Assembly (NCBI GenBank): GCA_018402685.1
Contig: JAGYIJ010000001.1
Span: 62,001 to 126,000 of the forward strand
DNA from: Aquiluna sp.
GTDB lineage: Bacteria; Actinomycetota; Actinomycetes; Actinomycetales; Microbacteriaceae
Direction of reading: 5' to 3'
Length of the DNA: 64,000 nt
A program made the translations under genes and the position numbers. Positions 8,117 through 19,057 of this stretch are shown piece after piece; position 1 is the stretch's first letter; each line of letters opens with the position of its first letter. The notes beneath the pieces are model-generated. The model was given only the letters and a program-made list of their open reading frames with translations, ran no database searches and was not told the DNA's origin.

Positions 8117-8611
8117 ATGATTTCACTACAGGCAGTTCGCATCATCCCATCCCCTATTGGCCAGATAGCAATTGGGGCCACCGATGCTGGAATTTGCGAC
8201 GTGGAAATAATGCTCCCGGAAAGATCTCGGAGCGAATTCTTTCATTCCAGCCAGTCTCGAAAACATGTCGATGCGGCAGCAGCACAGCTGCGCGAATACT
8301 TTGACTCTTCAAGAGAAGTCTTCGATTTGGAGTTTGATCTGATTGGAACCGATTTCCAAATATCTGTTTGGGGCGAGATAGCCGGCCTGGGTTTTGGTGC
8401 GAGCCAAAGCTACGGCGAAATCGCCAACAGCATTGGTAAACCAGAGGCCTCAAGGGCTGTGGGTGGGGCCGTGGGAGCAAACCCGGTGCCCCTTTTGATT
8501 GGTTGTCACCGAGTTCTTGGGTCCAACAAGAAGCTCACCGGCTACTCAGGTGGCCAAGGCCTAAAGACCAAGCTTTGGCTGCTAGAACACGAACAAATCG
8601 AGTATCGATGA
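8117..8611 (+). CDS. ogt: Methylated-DNA--[protein]-cysteine S-methyltransferase (Ogt/MGMT)
   Basis: This 164-residue suicide repair enzyme would transfer methyl groups from O6-methylguanine or O4-methylthymine to its own cysteine. The acceptor lies in LLIGCHRVLGS, where the usual PCHRV has Gly instead of Pro before Cys; the following KLTGYSGGQGLKTKLWLLEHE matches the family. The helix-turn-helix part with the arginine finger is SRAVGGAVGANP. There is no Shine-Dalgarno, but CACAAT ends seven bases before the ATG, so the mRNA is probably leaderless. DnaA boxes lie about 50-75 bp upstream. Its TGA overlaps the ATG of tag, giving a two-gene alkylation-repair operon. Confidence 0.9.
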   Translation: MISLQAVRIIPSPIGQIAIGATDAGICDVEIMLPERSRSEFFHSSQSRKHVDAAAAQLREYFDSSREVFDLEFDLIGTDFQISVWGEIAGLGFGASQSYGEIANSIGKPEASRAVGGAVGANPVPLLIGCHRVLGSNKKLTGYSGGQGLKTKLWLLEHEQIEYR

Positions 8612-9174
8612 ATCTCACCAAAGAGTTCGAAGACGGGTTAACTCGATGCGGCTGGCTAACTGATGACTCTATCTATCGCGATTACCACGACACCGAGTGG
8701 GGTGTAATCAAAACCGATTCGCGGCAGCTGTTTGAAGGCATCTGCCTGGAGGGCTTTCAGGCAGGTCTGAGCTGGCTAACGATCTTGAAGCGTCGAGAGG
8801 GTTTCAGGAGAGCCTTTGTTGGCTTTGACATCGAGTCAGTTGCCGGAATGACAGATTCAATGGTCGAATCGCTCATGCTTGATAGCTCTATCATCCGCAA
8901 CCGGGCCAAAATCAACTCTGCGATCAATAACGCCAGGGTGATTGTGGAAAAGCAGATAGAGCTATCGACGCTGATGTGGTCCTTTGCACCAAAAAAGCCA
9001 CTGACGTCAGATAAAGATTTTGAGTGGCGTGCCACGAGCCCCGAGTCCGAGTCAATGAGTAAGGAGCTAAAGCGCTTGGGCTTTAGCTATGTCGGTAGCA
9101 CGACCATGTACGCATTGATGCAATCCACTGGAATGGTTCAAGACCACGCCCCGGGCTGTTTTCGACGTCCCTGA
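8608..9174 (+). CDS. tag: DNA-3-methyladenine glycosylase I
   Basis: This 188-residue helix-hairpin-helix superfamily glycosylase excises 3-methyladenine. It shows the family opening CGWLTDDSIYRDYHDTEWGV, the FEGICLEGFQAGLSWLTIL segment with the catalytic-pocket Glu, and the C-terminal zinc-snap type pattern with C14 and a late HAPGCF motif. The ATG at 8608 overlaps the ogt stop (ATGA), indicating coupling, and replaces a longer in-frame start at 8503 that would lie wholly inside ogt. Together Ogt and Tag cover direct reversal and base excision of alkylation damage. Confidence 0.92.
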   Translation: MNLTKEFEDGLTRCGWLTDDSIYRDYHDTEWGVIKTDSRQLFEGICLEGFQAGLSWLTILKRREGFRRAFVGFDIESVAGMTDSMVESLMLDSSIIRNRAKINSAINNARVIVEKQIELSTLMWSFAPKKPLTSDKDFEWRATSPESESMSKELKRLGFSYVGSTTMYALMQSTGMVQDHAPGCFRRP

Positions 9175-9215
9175 AAATAACCAGCAGCTCGCTACATTAA
9201 ACCCTTGGAGGTCTA

Positions 9216-9710
9216 ATGTCACCCGAAGAATTCAACGCGGTGTTTCGCGCCCTGCTACCTGATGTCTCGCGGTTTCTAGCACGCCGAGTCGACAAAAGTG
9301 ATGTAGAGGACCTCGCGGCTGATCTCTTTGAACTGGCCTGGTCAAAGCGCTCCCAGATAGAAGCTGGATTAGAACTGCCCTGGCTCTACAAAAGCGCTCG
9401 GTACCTGATTGCAAATCACCACCGCAAACAATCCGGCAGAAACAGGATCTTCTCAACACTCAAGGAGCCAATAGCCGCTCCCTCGGCTGAATCGATAGCG
9501 CTTGCGGACATCGAACTTGCTGAGGTTTGGCGTGAACTTAGCCCCAAAGACAGCGAAATCTTGGCGCTTTGGTCCTTTGAGGGCCTCGAGGTTAGCGAAA
9601 TATCAAAGGTGCTTGAGATCTCCATAAACGCAGCCAACATCAGGCTCTCGAGGGCCAGGACTTCTCTAAAGAGCAAGCTTGATGAAAGAAACTCACAGGT
9701 TGGGACATAA
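9216..9710 (+). CDS. ECF-type RNA polymerase sigma factor
   Basis: This 164-residue protein has only sigma regions 2 and 4. Region 2 covers about residues 5-75 (FNAVFRALLPDVSRFLARRV, then DLAADLFELAWSKRSQIE, and LPWLYKSARYLIANHHRKQS). Region 4 covers about 105-155 with the helix-turn-helix GLEVSEISKVLEISINAANIRL. GGAGG lies five bases before the ATG. The 42-bp gap after tag has a possible -10 (TACATT), so the pair with the following membrane gene may form its own unit. Such factors are normally held by a co-encoded membrane anti-sigma, and the next gene fits. The regulon is unknown; adjacency to ogt-tag is suggestive only. Confidence 0.85.
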   Translation: MSPEEFNAVFRALLPDVSRFLARRVDKSDVEDLAADLFELAWSKRSQIEAGLELPWLYKSARYLIANHHRKQSGRNRIFSTLKEPIAAPSAESIALADIELAEVWRELSPKDSEILALWSFEGLEVSEISKVLEISINAANIRLSRARTSLKSKLDERNSQVGT

Positions 9711-9717
9711 CCAAGGT

Positions 9718-11028
9718 ATGAACGAAGAATTCGAACTACGCAAAAGGCTTCAACAGGCAGACCCTGGCAGCAACGCTCCGGATCTGAACGAGGGATTGGT
9801 AGCTCAAGCAGCTTTGGCAAAGCCAAAGCGCCTAACAAGCTTCAAGCTCGCTCGCTTCACAGTCGCGGCCGCCTCGTTTTCAATAGTGGGCCTTGCAATC
9901 ACCTCCGTTTCCCTATTCCAACCAGCTGCCAATGAACCGCTCTTCACTCTGGCGGGCGCAGCTCAAGGCCAGGCAATGGGCGCTGATGCAAGCGCCAGCA
10001 CCCAGGAAATGAGTGCGGCTGAGCCTGGCCGCATTGGTGCTGACAGCATGATGATCTGGCCGGGATATATCTATGACTACATCCCCGGTGATCTATCCAA
10101 TGAGCCTGGGAGAGGCAAGGTCTACCAAGCTCAACTGGTTGGTAACCCAAGTGAGATTCTCTCTCGCATCGCAGAGTTCTTTGGCATCGAAGCTGAGCCA
10201 ACACTCGATGAGTGGTCAACCGATGAGTACCCTTCGTACTCGATCCAAGAGGGGAACACCTGGCTGGGAATGTACTTCTCGGGAACGGGCAGTTGGTACT
10301 ACTCAAACTGGAACAGCGACAGTTACAACTGCGTGGTTTCGAGTGATGGTGACGACCTCTCGAGAAACGAGGAGTGCAACCCTAAGCCCACTCCCGAGCT
10401 GATCCCAATTGAGTCTGACCTTGTCCGTCAAGCAGCTGTCGCATTTGAAGAACTAGGTTTTCCTGTGGAGCGCTCAAAGGCCAGGGTTTGGCGCGGCGAA
10501 TGGGGCGCATCGGTGAGCTTTCCTAACATTCAAAATGGAATCAACACCGGCATGGACTTCTATGCCGGTTGGGATGCTCGCGGAGATTTGAACTACCTCG
10601 CCGGCTATAGCTTCACCTTGGTTGACCGTGGTGAATTCGAAACCATCGGAGCTTTTGATGCGGTCGCCCGGATTTCGGATGGTCGCTGGATGGGAGCCGC
10701 TCCCTACCAGTACTACGAAAACCTAAGTGTCACATCAGACGCCACTGCCACCTCATCTCTCGCTAGAGAAGATGACATGGGCGCGGCAGAAGAATTCCCA
10801 GAACCGATATTTGAAGAGCCTGAGCGTATTGAGTTGCGCATCGAATCAGCGGAAGCTGTAACTCTGTCCGTATTCGATGCCGCAGGAAACTACTGGTACG
10901 TCCCCGGCTATCTCCTCTATAACGAACAGGGCTGGTTTGATTCGATCATTTCTTTGCAGGAGGGCGTTATTGAACTGCCGGAACCATTTGACTACGAGAT
11001 CATGCCAATGATCGAGCCTGAGGGCTAA
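9718..11028 (+). CDS. Single-pass membrane protein, probable anti-sigma partner with a large extracytoplasmic domain
   Basis: This 436-residue protein has a short cytoplasmic N-terminus (about 1-40, NEEFELRKRLQQADPG), one membrane helix at about 47-72, then about 360 residues outside the membrane. The outer part is acidic and rich in Trp, Tyr, Ser and Pro, with a Tyr/Trp cluster near residues 185-200, and has no domain I can name. It starts seven bases after the sigma-factor stop, at an ATG preceded by AAGGT; an upstream in-frame ATG at 9679 lies inside the sigma gene. Position and topology suggest an anti-sigma factor sensing an envelope signal, but no canonical zinc anti-sigma motif (HxxxCxxC) is present. 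It ends with a 4-base stop overlap with yaaA. Confidence 0.6.
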   Translation: MNEEFELRKRLQQADPGSNAPDLNEGLVAQAALAKPKRLTSFKLARFTVAAASFSIVGLAITSVSLFQPAANEPLFTLAGAAQGQAMGADASASTQEMSAAEPGRIGADSMMIWPGYIYDYIPGDLSNEPGRGKVYQAQLVGNPSEILSRIAEFFGIEAEPTLDEWSTDEYPSYSIQEGNTWLGMYFSGTGSWYYSNWNSDSYNCVVSSDGDDLSRNEECNPKPTPELIPIESDLVRQAAVAFEELGFPVERSKARVWRGEWGASVSFPNIQNGINTGMDFYAGWDARGDLNYLAGYSFTLVDRGEFETIGAFDAVARISDGRWMGAAPYQYYENLSVTSDATATSSLAREDDMGAAEEFPEPIFEEPERIELRIESAEAVTLSVFDAAGNYWYVPGYLLYNEQGWFDSIISLQEGVIELPEPFDYEIMPMIEPEG

Positions 11029-11762
11029 AAACCCGCCGGCACCATCAACAAAACTCTGTCGCCAGCAAGCTCGGAACCAAGCCCGGCTTTGCTGGCGACT
11101 TTGTTGATGTCCGCCACTGAATCAAGTCCATTACTCAGGGCGGCCCTAACAAATGCACCCTTGGCTTTTTTGTTGAAGTGATTCAGCGCTCTGCCACTGT
11201 CCATGTCGAGAACCTCGACGAAATAACTCTCAAACTCCCCTGGCACGGGATTCAGTGCGACATAGCTCTCACTGCGCATGTCTAGAACCGGGCCGGTGAG
11301 CCTTGGCCAAACCTCTTGGTGGGCATCAGTCCAAAGTGCCTTGAGATTCAATCCCGGCAATTTACTATCTGCAGAGAGTCGATAATCGGGAATCTGCTCT
11401 AGAGCAGGCAGTAATCCAAATAGCGCCGATTGGATAAATAGTTGCTGGCCCGCTCTAGCGATGGCGGCCTGGCTAAGGCTTGGATAGTCAAGGGCGTCAT
11501 AGAGGACGCCGGTGTAGCGCTCGAGGGCGGGCATTGTCGGTGAAGACCAAAGCGAAAGGTTCTTGTTAGCTTCCGAAATGGATTTCTTACCAAGTTTTAG
11601 TGCCTTGGCCGCCACCTCAGGATCCTTCGAGACTTTCTCAAGGGCAGCTATCACTTGCTCCCTAGTGGGATCCAGTGCTGCCCAGATGATGGCAGCTTTG
11701 TCCATGGAAATGCCAACGCCGCCAGGACGCTTGGTCTCTGACGGCGGAAGCAGAATTAGCAA
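11025..11762 (-). CDS. yaaA: YaaA/UPF0246 peroxide-stress protein
   Basis: The 245-residue product has the family start MLILLPPSETKRPGG, a mid LYDALDYPSLS segment and a C-terminal NHFNKKAKGAFVRAAL stretch typical of YaaA. In E. coli YaaA lowers intracellular unincorporated iron during hydrogen peroxide stress and binds DNA; the biochemical role here is inferred from family. It begins two bases after the atpC stop on the same strand, so it may be read through from the ATP synthase operon. Its stop shares bases with that of the convergent membrane protein (CTAA). Confidence 0.87.
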   Translation of the reverse strand: MLILLPPSETKRPGGVGISMDKAAIIWAALDPTREQVIAALEKVSKDPEVAAKALKLGKKSISEANKNLSLWSSPTMPALERYTGVLYDALDYPSLSQAAIARAGQQLFIQSALFGLLPALEQIPDYRLSADSKLPGLNLKALWTDAHQEVWPRLTGPVLDMRSESYVALNPVPGEFESYFVEVLDMDSGRALNHFNKKAKGAFVRAALSNGLDSVADINKVASKAGLGSELAGDRVLLMVPAGF

Positions 11763-11764
11763 GA

Positions 11765-12030
11765 TTAGTTCAGGCTGGCGTCTCGAACCACGACGGTGAC
11801 AATGTCGTGCTCCATCGACAAAAAGCCGCCCTCTTCACTCGTGGCAACGACCTTCTGGCCATCGTTCTGAGTGATGCGGATCTCGCCGGGGACCAGGATT
11901 GCCAACATCGGTTCGTGGCCGGCCAAAAGGCCGATCTCACCAACCGAGGTCTTGGCTACAACCATGGAAGCCTCGCCCGACCAGATCTCTCTGTCGGCAG
12001 CAACCAGGTTTACCTGAATGTCCTTTGCCA

Positions 12031-12031
<1 letters not shown>
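11765..12031 (-). CDS. atpC: F-type ATP synthase epsilon subunit, short form
   Basis: The 88-residue product covers only the N-terminal beta-sandwich that links gamma to the c-ring (IQVNLVAADREIWSGEASMV, then GEIGLLAGHEPMLAILVPG). The usual length is about 120-140 residues because a C-terminal helical hairpin follows, which acts as an inhibitory arm in many bacteria; it is absent here. I saw no continuation in another frame, and yaaA begins two bases after the stop, so the short form looks genuine. The ATG overlaps the atpD stop by one base. A short epsilon should lack the epsilon-type brake on ATP hydrolysis (inference). Confidence 0.9.
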
Positions 12032-13482
<1,451 letters not shown>

Positions 13483-14385
13483 TTAGTCCTCGGACACCGT
13501 GACCAGCGCGTCAGCGCCACCCACAATTTCCGAAATCTGCTGGGTAATCTCTGCCTGGCGGGCCGCGTTGGCCAACCTGGTGTAGTTCAGAATCAACTTG
13601 TCTGCGTTATCTGTCGCACTCTTCATCGCCTTCTGGCGAGCAGCGTGCTCAGCTGCAGCGGACTGCAGCATGACGTTGTAGATGCGGTTTTCAATGTAAA
13701 CAGGAAGCAGTGAATCCAAAACCTGCTCAACTTCTGGTTCAAACTCATAGAGCGGGAAGATGTCGCTGGATTCAGCAACCTCTTCCTCGACTACCTCCAA
13801 GGGCAATAGTCGAACCGTCTTGGGTTCCTGCAGAATCATTGACACGAAGTGGTTACCGATCAAATAGATCTGGTCCACCCCACCCTCTTTAGCATCCTGC
13901 GAGAACTTCTCGGTAACCGCTGCCGCAACCTCACGAGCGGTAGAGAACTCTGGCAGGTCGGTGTTCCCAGTCCACTCTTTCTCGAACTTGCGCTGACGGA
14001 ACTTGAAGTTGGCAACAGCTTTGCGACCCACCAGGTAGTAGACAATCTCCTGGCCCTCATCGCTGAGTCTCTTGATGAGGGATTCTGCTTCCTTGAGAAC
14101 GCTGGAAGAGAAGGCTCCGGCCAGACCGCGGTCCGAAGTGAAGATCACCACGGCGGTTCTGGTCGGATTCTCAACGTGACGCGTGAGTGGGTGATCAACG
14201 TCCGAGTAGGTTGCGACCGCTGAGACTGCCTTGGTGACAGCCCGGGTATAGGGATTCGAGGCCGCCACTCGCTGCTGAGCCTTTTGGATTCTCGATGCCG
14301 AGATCAGCTCCATTGCGCGAGTGATCTTCTTGGTCGTCTTGGCAGACTTAATTTTCTGCCGATAGACCCGAAGTTGCGCTCCCAT
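13483..14385 (-). CDS. atpG: F-type ATP synthase gamma subunit
   Basis: The 300-residue central shaft has the conserved N-terminal coiled coil ([20 protein letters not shown], then [16 protein letters not shown]), the internal [15 protein letters not shown] motif and the C-terminal coiled coil ending in [17 protein letters not shown]. Length is typical for Actinobacteria. It lies 18 bp downstream of atpA and 15 bp upstream of atpD. Confidence 0.95.
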   Translation of the reverse strand: MGAQLRVYRQKIKSAKTTKKITRAMELISASRIQKAQQRVAASNPYTRAVTKAVSAVATYSDVDHPLTRHVENPTRTAVVIFTSDRGLAGAFSSSVLKEAESLIKRLSDEGQEIVYYLVGRKAVANFKFRQRKFEKEWTGNTDLPEFSTAREVAAAVTEKFSQDAKEGGVDQIYLIGNHFVSMILQEPKTVRLLPLEVVEEEVAESSDIFPLYEFEPEVEQVLDSLLPVYIENRIYNVMLQSAAAEHAARQKAMKSATDNADKLILNYTRLANAARQAEITQQISEIVGGADALVTVSED

Positions 14386-14403
14386 TAGTTTTCCCTTACC
14401 TGA

Positions 14404-16041
14404 CTATCGCTTCTGACGAACAATCTTCTCTTGGTCGATATCTTCATCGGCCAATGCCTCAACGGCTTCCTTGCCAGTCTTCACAAGTGGTTCACCGGTG
14501 TGCAGCTGGAACATCTTCTTGAACTTGTCGATTGACTTGTCAAGCTCGTTGATGGTGTCATCCTCGAGCTTCTCGGTCTCACGAATCGTGGTCAAGATGC
14601 CAGTGTTGCGACCTAGGTAGTCCAAGAACTCCTGCTCGAAACGCAGGATGTCCTGAAGTGGAACCTCGTCAAGCTTGCCGGTGGTTCCGGCCCAGATCGA
14701 AACGGTCTGGTTCTCAACCGGGTATGGCGAGAACTGCGGCTGCTTCAATAGCTCGGTTAGACGCGCGCCGCGCTCTAGCTGGCGACGGCTAGCGGCATCG
14801 AGGTCGGAAGCAAACATTGCGAAAGCTTCCAGTGAGCGGTACTGAGCAAGCTCTAGCTTCAAAGTTCCAGAAACCTTCTTGATTCCCTTCACCTGAGCTG
14901 CACCACCAACACGAGAAACCGAGATACCAACGTCAATAGCTGGTCTCTGGTTCGCGTTAAAGAGGTCTGACTGCAAGAAGATCTGACCATCGGTAATCGA
15001 AATCACGTTGGTCGGAATGAATGCAGAAACGTCGTTGGCCTTGGTCTCGATGATTGGAAGTCCAGTCATCGAACCGGCACCCATGGCGTCTGAAAGCTTT
15101 GCACAGCGCTCTAGAAGGCGAGAGTGCAAGTAGAAGACGTCACCTGGGTAAGCCTCACGTCCTGGTGGACGACGAAGCAACAGTGACACCGCACGATAAG
15201 CCTCAGCCTGCTTGGAGAGGTCATCGAAAATGATCAGAACGTGCTTGCCGGCATACATCCAGTGCTGGCCAATGGCGCTACCGGTGTAGGGGGCTAGGTA
15301 CTTGAAACCTGCGGAGTCAGAAGCGGGAGAGGCCACGATGGTGGTGTACTCCATGGCGCCGGCTTCCTCCAGGGCGCTCTTCACACCAGCAATGGTGGAA
15401 CCCTTCTGGCCGATGGCAACGTAAACACAGCGAACCTGCTTGTTTGGGTCGCCGGAAGCCCAGTTGTCCTTCTGGTTGATGATGGTGTCAATCGCAATTG
15501 CGGTCTTACCGGTCTGGCGGTCACCAATGATCAGCTGGCGCTGTCCGCGACCAACCGGAATCATGGCGTCAATCGCCTTGATGCCGGTCTGCAGTGGCTC
15601 GTGAACGCTCTTGCGGTCCATAACACCAGGTGCCTGAAGCTCGAGCTCACGACGACCCTCGCTCTTGATCTCACCAAGGCCATCGATTGGGTCACCAAGC
15701 GGGTTCACCACGCGGCCCATGTAGGCATCGCCAACTGGAACCGACAGCACCTCACCGGTGCGGTAGACCTCCATGCCCTCTTCGATACCGGCGAACTCAC
15801 CGAGGATAACCACACCAATCTCGCGCTCATCTAGGTTTAGGGCCAGTCCGATGGTGCCGTCTGCGAATCGCAACAGCTCGTTGGCCATCGCTGATGGCAA
15901 TCCCTCGACGTGAGCAATACCATCGGCGGCGTCAATGACGTAGCCGACCTCTTGCTTGTCTGAGGAGCTGGGCTCGTAAGACGAAACGAAGTCGTTCAGG
16001 GCATCCCGAATCTCATTCGAGTTGATCTTTAGCTCTGACAT
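14404..16041 (-). CDS. atpA: F-type ATP synthase alpha subunit
   Basis: The 545-residue regulatory nucleotide-binding subunit has the P-loop [15 protein letters not shown] and the arginine-finger region [11 protein letters not shown]. The beta-barrel N-terminus includes [20 protein letters not shown]. The ATG at 16041 ([11 protein letters not shown]) is chosen over an upstream in-frame start at 16071 because AGAGGA lies just before it and the family begins this way. The stretch after the conserved core (about residue 500 on, [19 protein letters not shown]) is a modest C-terminal extension common in Actinobacteria. Confidence 0.95.
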   Translation of the reverse strand: MSELKINSNEIRDALNDFVSSYEPSSSDKQEVGYVIDAADGIAHVEGLPSAMANELLRFADGTIGLALNLDEREIGVVILGEFAGIEEGMEVYRTGEVLSVPVGDAYMGRVVNPLGDPIDGLGEIKSEGRRELELQAPGVMDRKSVHEPLQTGIKAIDAMIPVGRGQRQLIIGDRQTGKTAIAIDTIINQKDNWASGDPNKQVRCVYVAIGQKGSTIAGVKSALEEAGAMEYTTIVASPASDSAGFKYLAPYTGSAIGQHWMYAGKHVLIIFDDLSKQAEAYRAVSLLLRRPPGREAYPGDVFYLHSRLLERCAKLSDAMGAGSMTGLPIIETKANDVSAFIPTNVISITDGQIFLQSDLFNANQRPAIDVGISVSRVGGAAQVKGIKKVSGTLKLELAQYRSLEAFAMFASDLDAASRRQLERGARLTELLKQPQFSPYPVENQTVSIWAGTTGKLDEVPLQDILRFEQEFLDYLGRNTGILTTIRETEKLEDDTINELDKSIDKFKKMFQLHTGEPLVKTGKEAVEALADEDIDQEKIVRQKR

Positions 16042-16072
16042 TTGGTCCTCTGCTTCTTTATTTGGTTTCAAC

Positions 16073-16864
16073 TCAGCCGAGTTGCAATCTTGCGTTCTGT
16101 AGTTTGGTTAGGACGGTGGCGTCTAGCACCTCGCCGTTTACTGCGATGTGAACACCACCCATAATCTCTGGATCAACCTCGACGTTGATCTGTAATTCTC
16201 GACCGAAGTAACCGGCCAGCGCCTTTGCGAGTCGATCGAGTTGAGCCTTGCTCAACTCACTAGCAACTCGAATGTGAGCGACGGACTCACCTGCGAATTC
16301 TGCAATCCAGAAGCCGTACTGCTCCAAAACCTCGGCAAAGCGCTTGTAGGTTTTTGAGAACACGGCCTGGAGCGCAAGCTCCAGAGCTGGTTCCGAAGTC
16401 TTTCCAGCCATGAGCTTCGAGACCAGGGCCTGCTTCTGCTCAGCGGTTGCCCTGGTTGAACTCAGAGCGAGCTCAAGCTCGGGGTCCACGGAGACCAGTT
16501 GCTGAATCTCAAAGAGTTCAACCTGCAGGCCATCGAGGTTCTTCGAGGCCCTGGCCAGGGCCCTGACGCCTAGTGATTCCATGCTGTCGGCCATGTCCCT
16601 TGGGGATGACCAACGAGCCTGAACCACCGTTACCAGCACCGAGACAACCTCTTTTGAAAGTTTGGATCCGAATACCTTGTGAACTAACTGCTCCTTGCTT
16701 GCCGCCTCGGCGGAAGGATCCGAAAGCGCGGCACGCAACTGCTTGGAAGAGTGCAAAGCGTTGGCAGCTGCAAATAGTTCGGTAGCGGTAGCCAAATTCA
16801 CACTGCCCAGCGCGTCAAGCGCCTCCTGAGCAACGATTCGAGCTTGTCTGGTGCTGGATGCCAT
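16073..16864 (-). CDS. atpH: F-type ATP synthase delta subunit
   Basis: This 263-residue peripheral-stalk (OSCP-type) subunit is predicted to join F1 to the b subunits. The C-terminal half has the characteristic motif [20 protein letters not shown] with [20 protein letters not shown] following. It is longer than the about 180 residues of many bacteria, as is common in Actinobacteria. The gene starts three bases after the atpF stop and ends 31 bp before the chosen atpA start. Confidence 0.92.
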   Translation of the reverse strand: MASSTRQARIVAQEALDALGSVNLATATELFAAANALHSSKQLRAALSDPSAEAASKEQLVHKVFGSKLSKEVVSVLVTVVQARWSSPRDMADSMESLGVRALARASKNLDGLQVELFEIQQLVSVDPELELALSSTRATAEQKQALVSKLMAGKTSEPALELALQAVFSKTYKRFAEVLEQYGFWIAEFAGESVAHIRVASELSKAQLDRLAKALAGYFGRELQINVEVDPEIMGGVHIAVNGEVLDATVLTKLQNARLQLG

Positions 16865-16867
16865 CGG

Positions 16868-17419
16868 TTATACCTTCTTGCCCTCTAGCTCGGAGATGAA
16901 CTCATCGACTACGCGGTTTGCAACCGCGTCGTCCTTGAGCTTCTCGCCAACGATTCGAGATGCCAGCTCAATTGCCAAAGCACCGACCTCGGCACGCAAA
17001 GCATTCGAAGCTGCATCACGCTCAGCGGAGAGCGAGGCCTTGGTGACCTCAACCATACGCTCTGCGTCCTGCGCTGCCTGCTGCTTTAGCTCTGCCAAGA
17101 TTGCGGCACCCTCGCTGCGAGCCTCTTCACGAATCGAAGAGGACTCTGCCCGGAGCTGAGCCTGCTCGGCCTCGACGAGCGCAGTGCGCTCCTCGGCTGC
17201 CTTCTGAGCGGCCTCGGCCTCGGCCAAGCGGCCTTCGATTGCCTGGGCACGCTCATCAAGCATCTTCTTGAAGCTAGGGAGGACCCTAATCCAGAAGAAG
17301 GTGAGCAGGATTACGAAGATGACCGATGACCAGATGATGTCGTAGTCAGCGGGCAATAGTGGGTTTGGCAATTCGCCACCCTCTGGTGCAGTCGCTGCAA
17401 AAATCCTGGTAATCATCAT
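16868..17419 (-). CDS. atpF: F-type ATP synthase b subunit
   Basis: The 183-residue stator protein has one membrane span at about residues 28-48 (IIWSSVIFVILLTFFWIRVL) followed by a long charged amphipathic helix rich in Ala, Glu, Arg and Lys that would form the dimeric peripheral stalk. The N-terminus precedes the span by about 27 residues, a usual actinobacterial layout. Start ATG at 17419; a second ATG follows directly and cannot be distinguished. No strong Shine-Dalgarno is seen in the 11-bp gap after atpE. Confidence 0.93.
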   Translation of the reverse strand: MMITRIFAATAPEGGELPNPLLPADYDIIWSSVIFVILLTFFWIRVLPSFKKMLDERAQAIEGRLAEAEAAQKAAEERTALVEAEQAQLRAESSSIREEARSEGAAILAELKQQAAQDAERMVEVTKASLSAERDAASNALRAEVGALAIELASRIVGEKLKDDAVANRVVDEFISELEGKKV

Positions 17420-17430
17420 TTAGTTTTCGC

Positions 17431-17682
<252 letters not shown>

Positions 17683-17686
17683 TTAT

Positions 17687-18499
17687 TTAGTGTTCGTCTG
17701 CCAATGCCAACTGGATGTAGACAGTGGTCAGAAGTGTAAATACGTAGGCCTGCAAAGTTGAAACCAAGATCTCAAACAGAGTGACCAAGAATCCAGCTAC
17801 GAGGGTTCCTGCACCAAAGAGCGGGAACAGACCATCGGTCTGGAAAAAGAAAAAGTGCGTTGCCGAGAAGCACAAAACCAAAAGCAGGTGGCCGGCGATC
17901 ATATTCATCAAAAGACGCAGGGCCAGGGTGACCGGGCGAAGGATGAACGTTGACAAGAGCTCAATTGGAGTCACAAGCACGTAGAACGGCTTTGGCACGC
18001 CAGCTGGGAACAGGGCGTTTGTGAAAAAGCGAACCCCGTGTTTGCGCACTCCGGCGTAAATAAACGTCACGTATGCCACGGCGGCAAGGACAAGCGGAAC
18101 TCCAATCACCGAGGTTCCAGCAATGTTCGCAAACGGAATAACACCGGTGATGTTCATGCCGAACACCATGAAGAAAATTGTTGTCAGAAGTGGCAAGAAG
18201 CGCTCGCCATCTTTCTCACCGAGCTGGTCGTGAGCGATGCCCTTGCGAATGAAGTTCAGGGCCATTTCGCCCAGCAGCTGGAACCTTCCAGGGACAACAT
18301 TGCCGGTCTTCACGGCCTTGTTGAACTTTGAGGTCCAAACCCAGAACAAAACGATGATCGCAACCATGACAATCAAGCGAATCATCATGATTCGGTTGAG
18401 CTCGAATGGTGTTCCCTCAAAAAGGAAGGCGGGTGGATAGAACTCGTAAATTGTCGGTGGTTTGTATTCACCGTCCTCCGCCGCGAAAAGCCCTAGCAC
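17687..18499 (-). CDS. atpB: F-type ATP synthase a subunit
   Basis: This 270-residue membrane protein forms the proton half-channels beside the c-ring. The essential Arg is in TLALRLLMNMIAGHLLLVL, and five to six hydrophobic spans are visible. The annotated start is the GTG at 18499, but AGGAGA lies about 15 bases upstream of it, too far; an in-frame CTG at 18508 would be seven bases from that element and adds three residues. Either start gives the same mature topology. A 120-bp spacer separates it from atpI, the largest gap in the operon, with a possible promoter. Confidence 0.93.
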   Translation of the reverse strand: MLGLFAAEDGEYKPPTIYEFYPPAFLFEGTPFELNRIMMIRLIVMVAIIVLFWVWTSKFNKAVKTGNVVPGRFQLLGEMALNFIRKGIAHDQLGEKDGERFLPLLTTIFFMVFGMNITGVIPFANIAGTSVIGVPLVLAAVAYVTFIYAGVRKHGVRFFTNALFPAGVPKPFYVLVTPIELLSTFILRPVTLALRLLMNMIAGHLLLVLCFSATHFFFFQTDGLFPLFGAGTLVAGFLVTLFEILVSTLQAYVFTLLTTVYIQLALADEH

Positions 18500-18570
18500 A
18501 CTAAACAGCTTCGTTCTCCTGGCTCGGGCGTCGTAAATCGTCGCGGGGTGGATACGGAATTTATCCCGAG

Positions 18571-18576
18571 TTTATA
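18571..18576 (-). promoter_or_regulatory. atpB: Possible -10 element (TATAAA) upstream of atpB
   Basis: Within the 120-bp atpI-atpB spacer the minus strand reads TATAAA, followed by a second AT-rich TAAATT twelve bases on. No good -35 lies 16-18 bases upstream (best is a weak GTGATT-like string), so this is a weak promoter prediction for the core ATP synthase genes. The remainder of the spacer shows no terminator. Confidence 0.3.
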
Positions 18577-18619
18577 AGAAATATCACCCACAAAATCACC
18601 AAACTCGAAAAATTTATCG

Positions 18620-19057
18620 CTAATTATCTACGGTAGGGATTCTGGCCTTCAGAACCAGCCAAGAGTCAATACCAAGACCACCTAATACCCCTGCAACAAT
18701 GGCAAAGAAAAATACCGGCCCATTGAAATTTTGCGCCCCCTGCAGAATCGCCAGGACGACTCCAAAGAGCACCACCTTGATCAGCCAACCCCCAAGAACC
18801 AAGGCGTAAAAGCCATTGAGCCCAAGCCTGGAACCAAACCAAACAGAACCGATTGTCATCAAGCTAAATGAGGTTGAAATTGCCGCGCCAACTAGCGCGG
18901 CATAGACCCCGGAAATGCCAACGGTTAGGACCGACACCAAAGAACCCACCGCGGCAATTGCAACCGCTAAGAAAGTGCCATAAACAATCGCTTTTTTGAA
19001 TAGGTCTTGGGCGCTACTTATTGCCAACTTTTCTCCTTGCTCGGCTAGCCCGGACAA
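18620..19057 (-). CDS. AtpI-like small membrane protein preceding the ATP synthase operon
   Basis: The 145-residue protein has four hydrophobic segments (about 26-48, 53-75, 82-103, 115-136) and no enzymatic motif. It occupies the place of AtpI/UncI, which helps assemble c-rings or supplies ions for ATP synthase, and the actinobacterial protein between wecA and atpB is usually of this type. Its start overlaps the 3' end of wecA by 44 bases. An in-frame ATG starting a shorter protein was not found near the N-terminus, so the long overlap is accepted with some doubt. Confidence 0.65.
   Translation of the reverse strand: MSGLAEQGEKLAISSAQDLFKKAIVYGTFLAVAIAAVGSLVSVLTVGISGVYAALVGAAISTSFSLMTIGSVWFGSRLGLNGFYALVLGGWLIKVVLFGVVLAILQGAQNFNGPVFFFAIVAGVLGGLGIDSWLVLKARIPTVDN

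Noticed and set aside
8503-8607. Upstream in-frame start for tag
   Set aside because: It would place 35 extra codons inside ogt, while the ATGA overlap at 8608 matches the family N-terminus.
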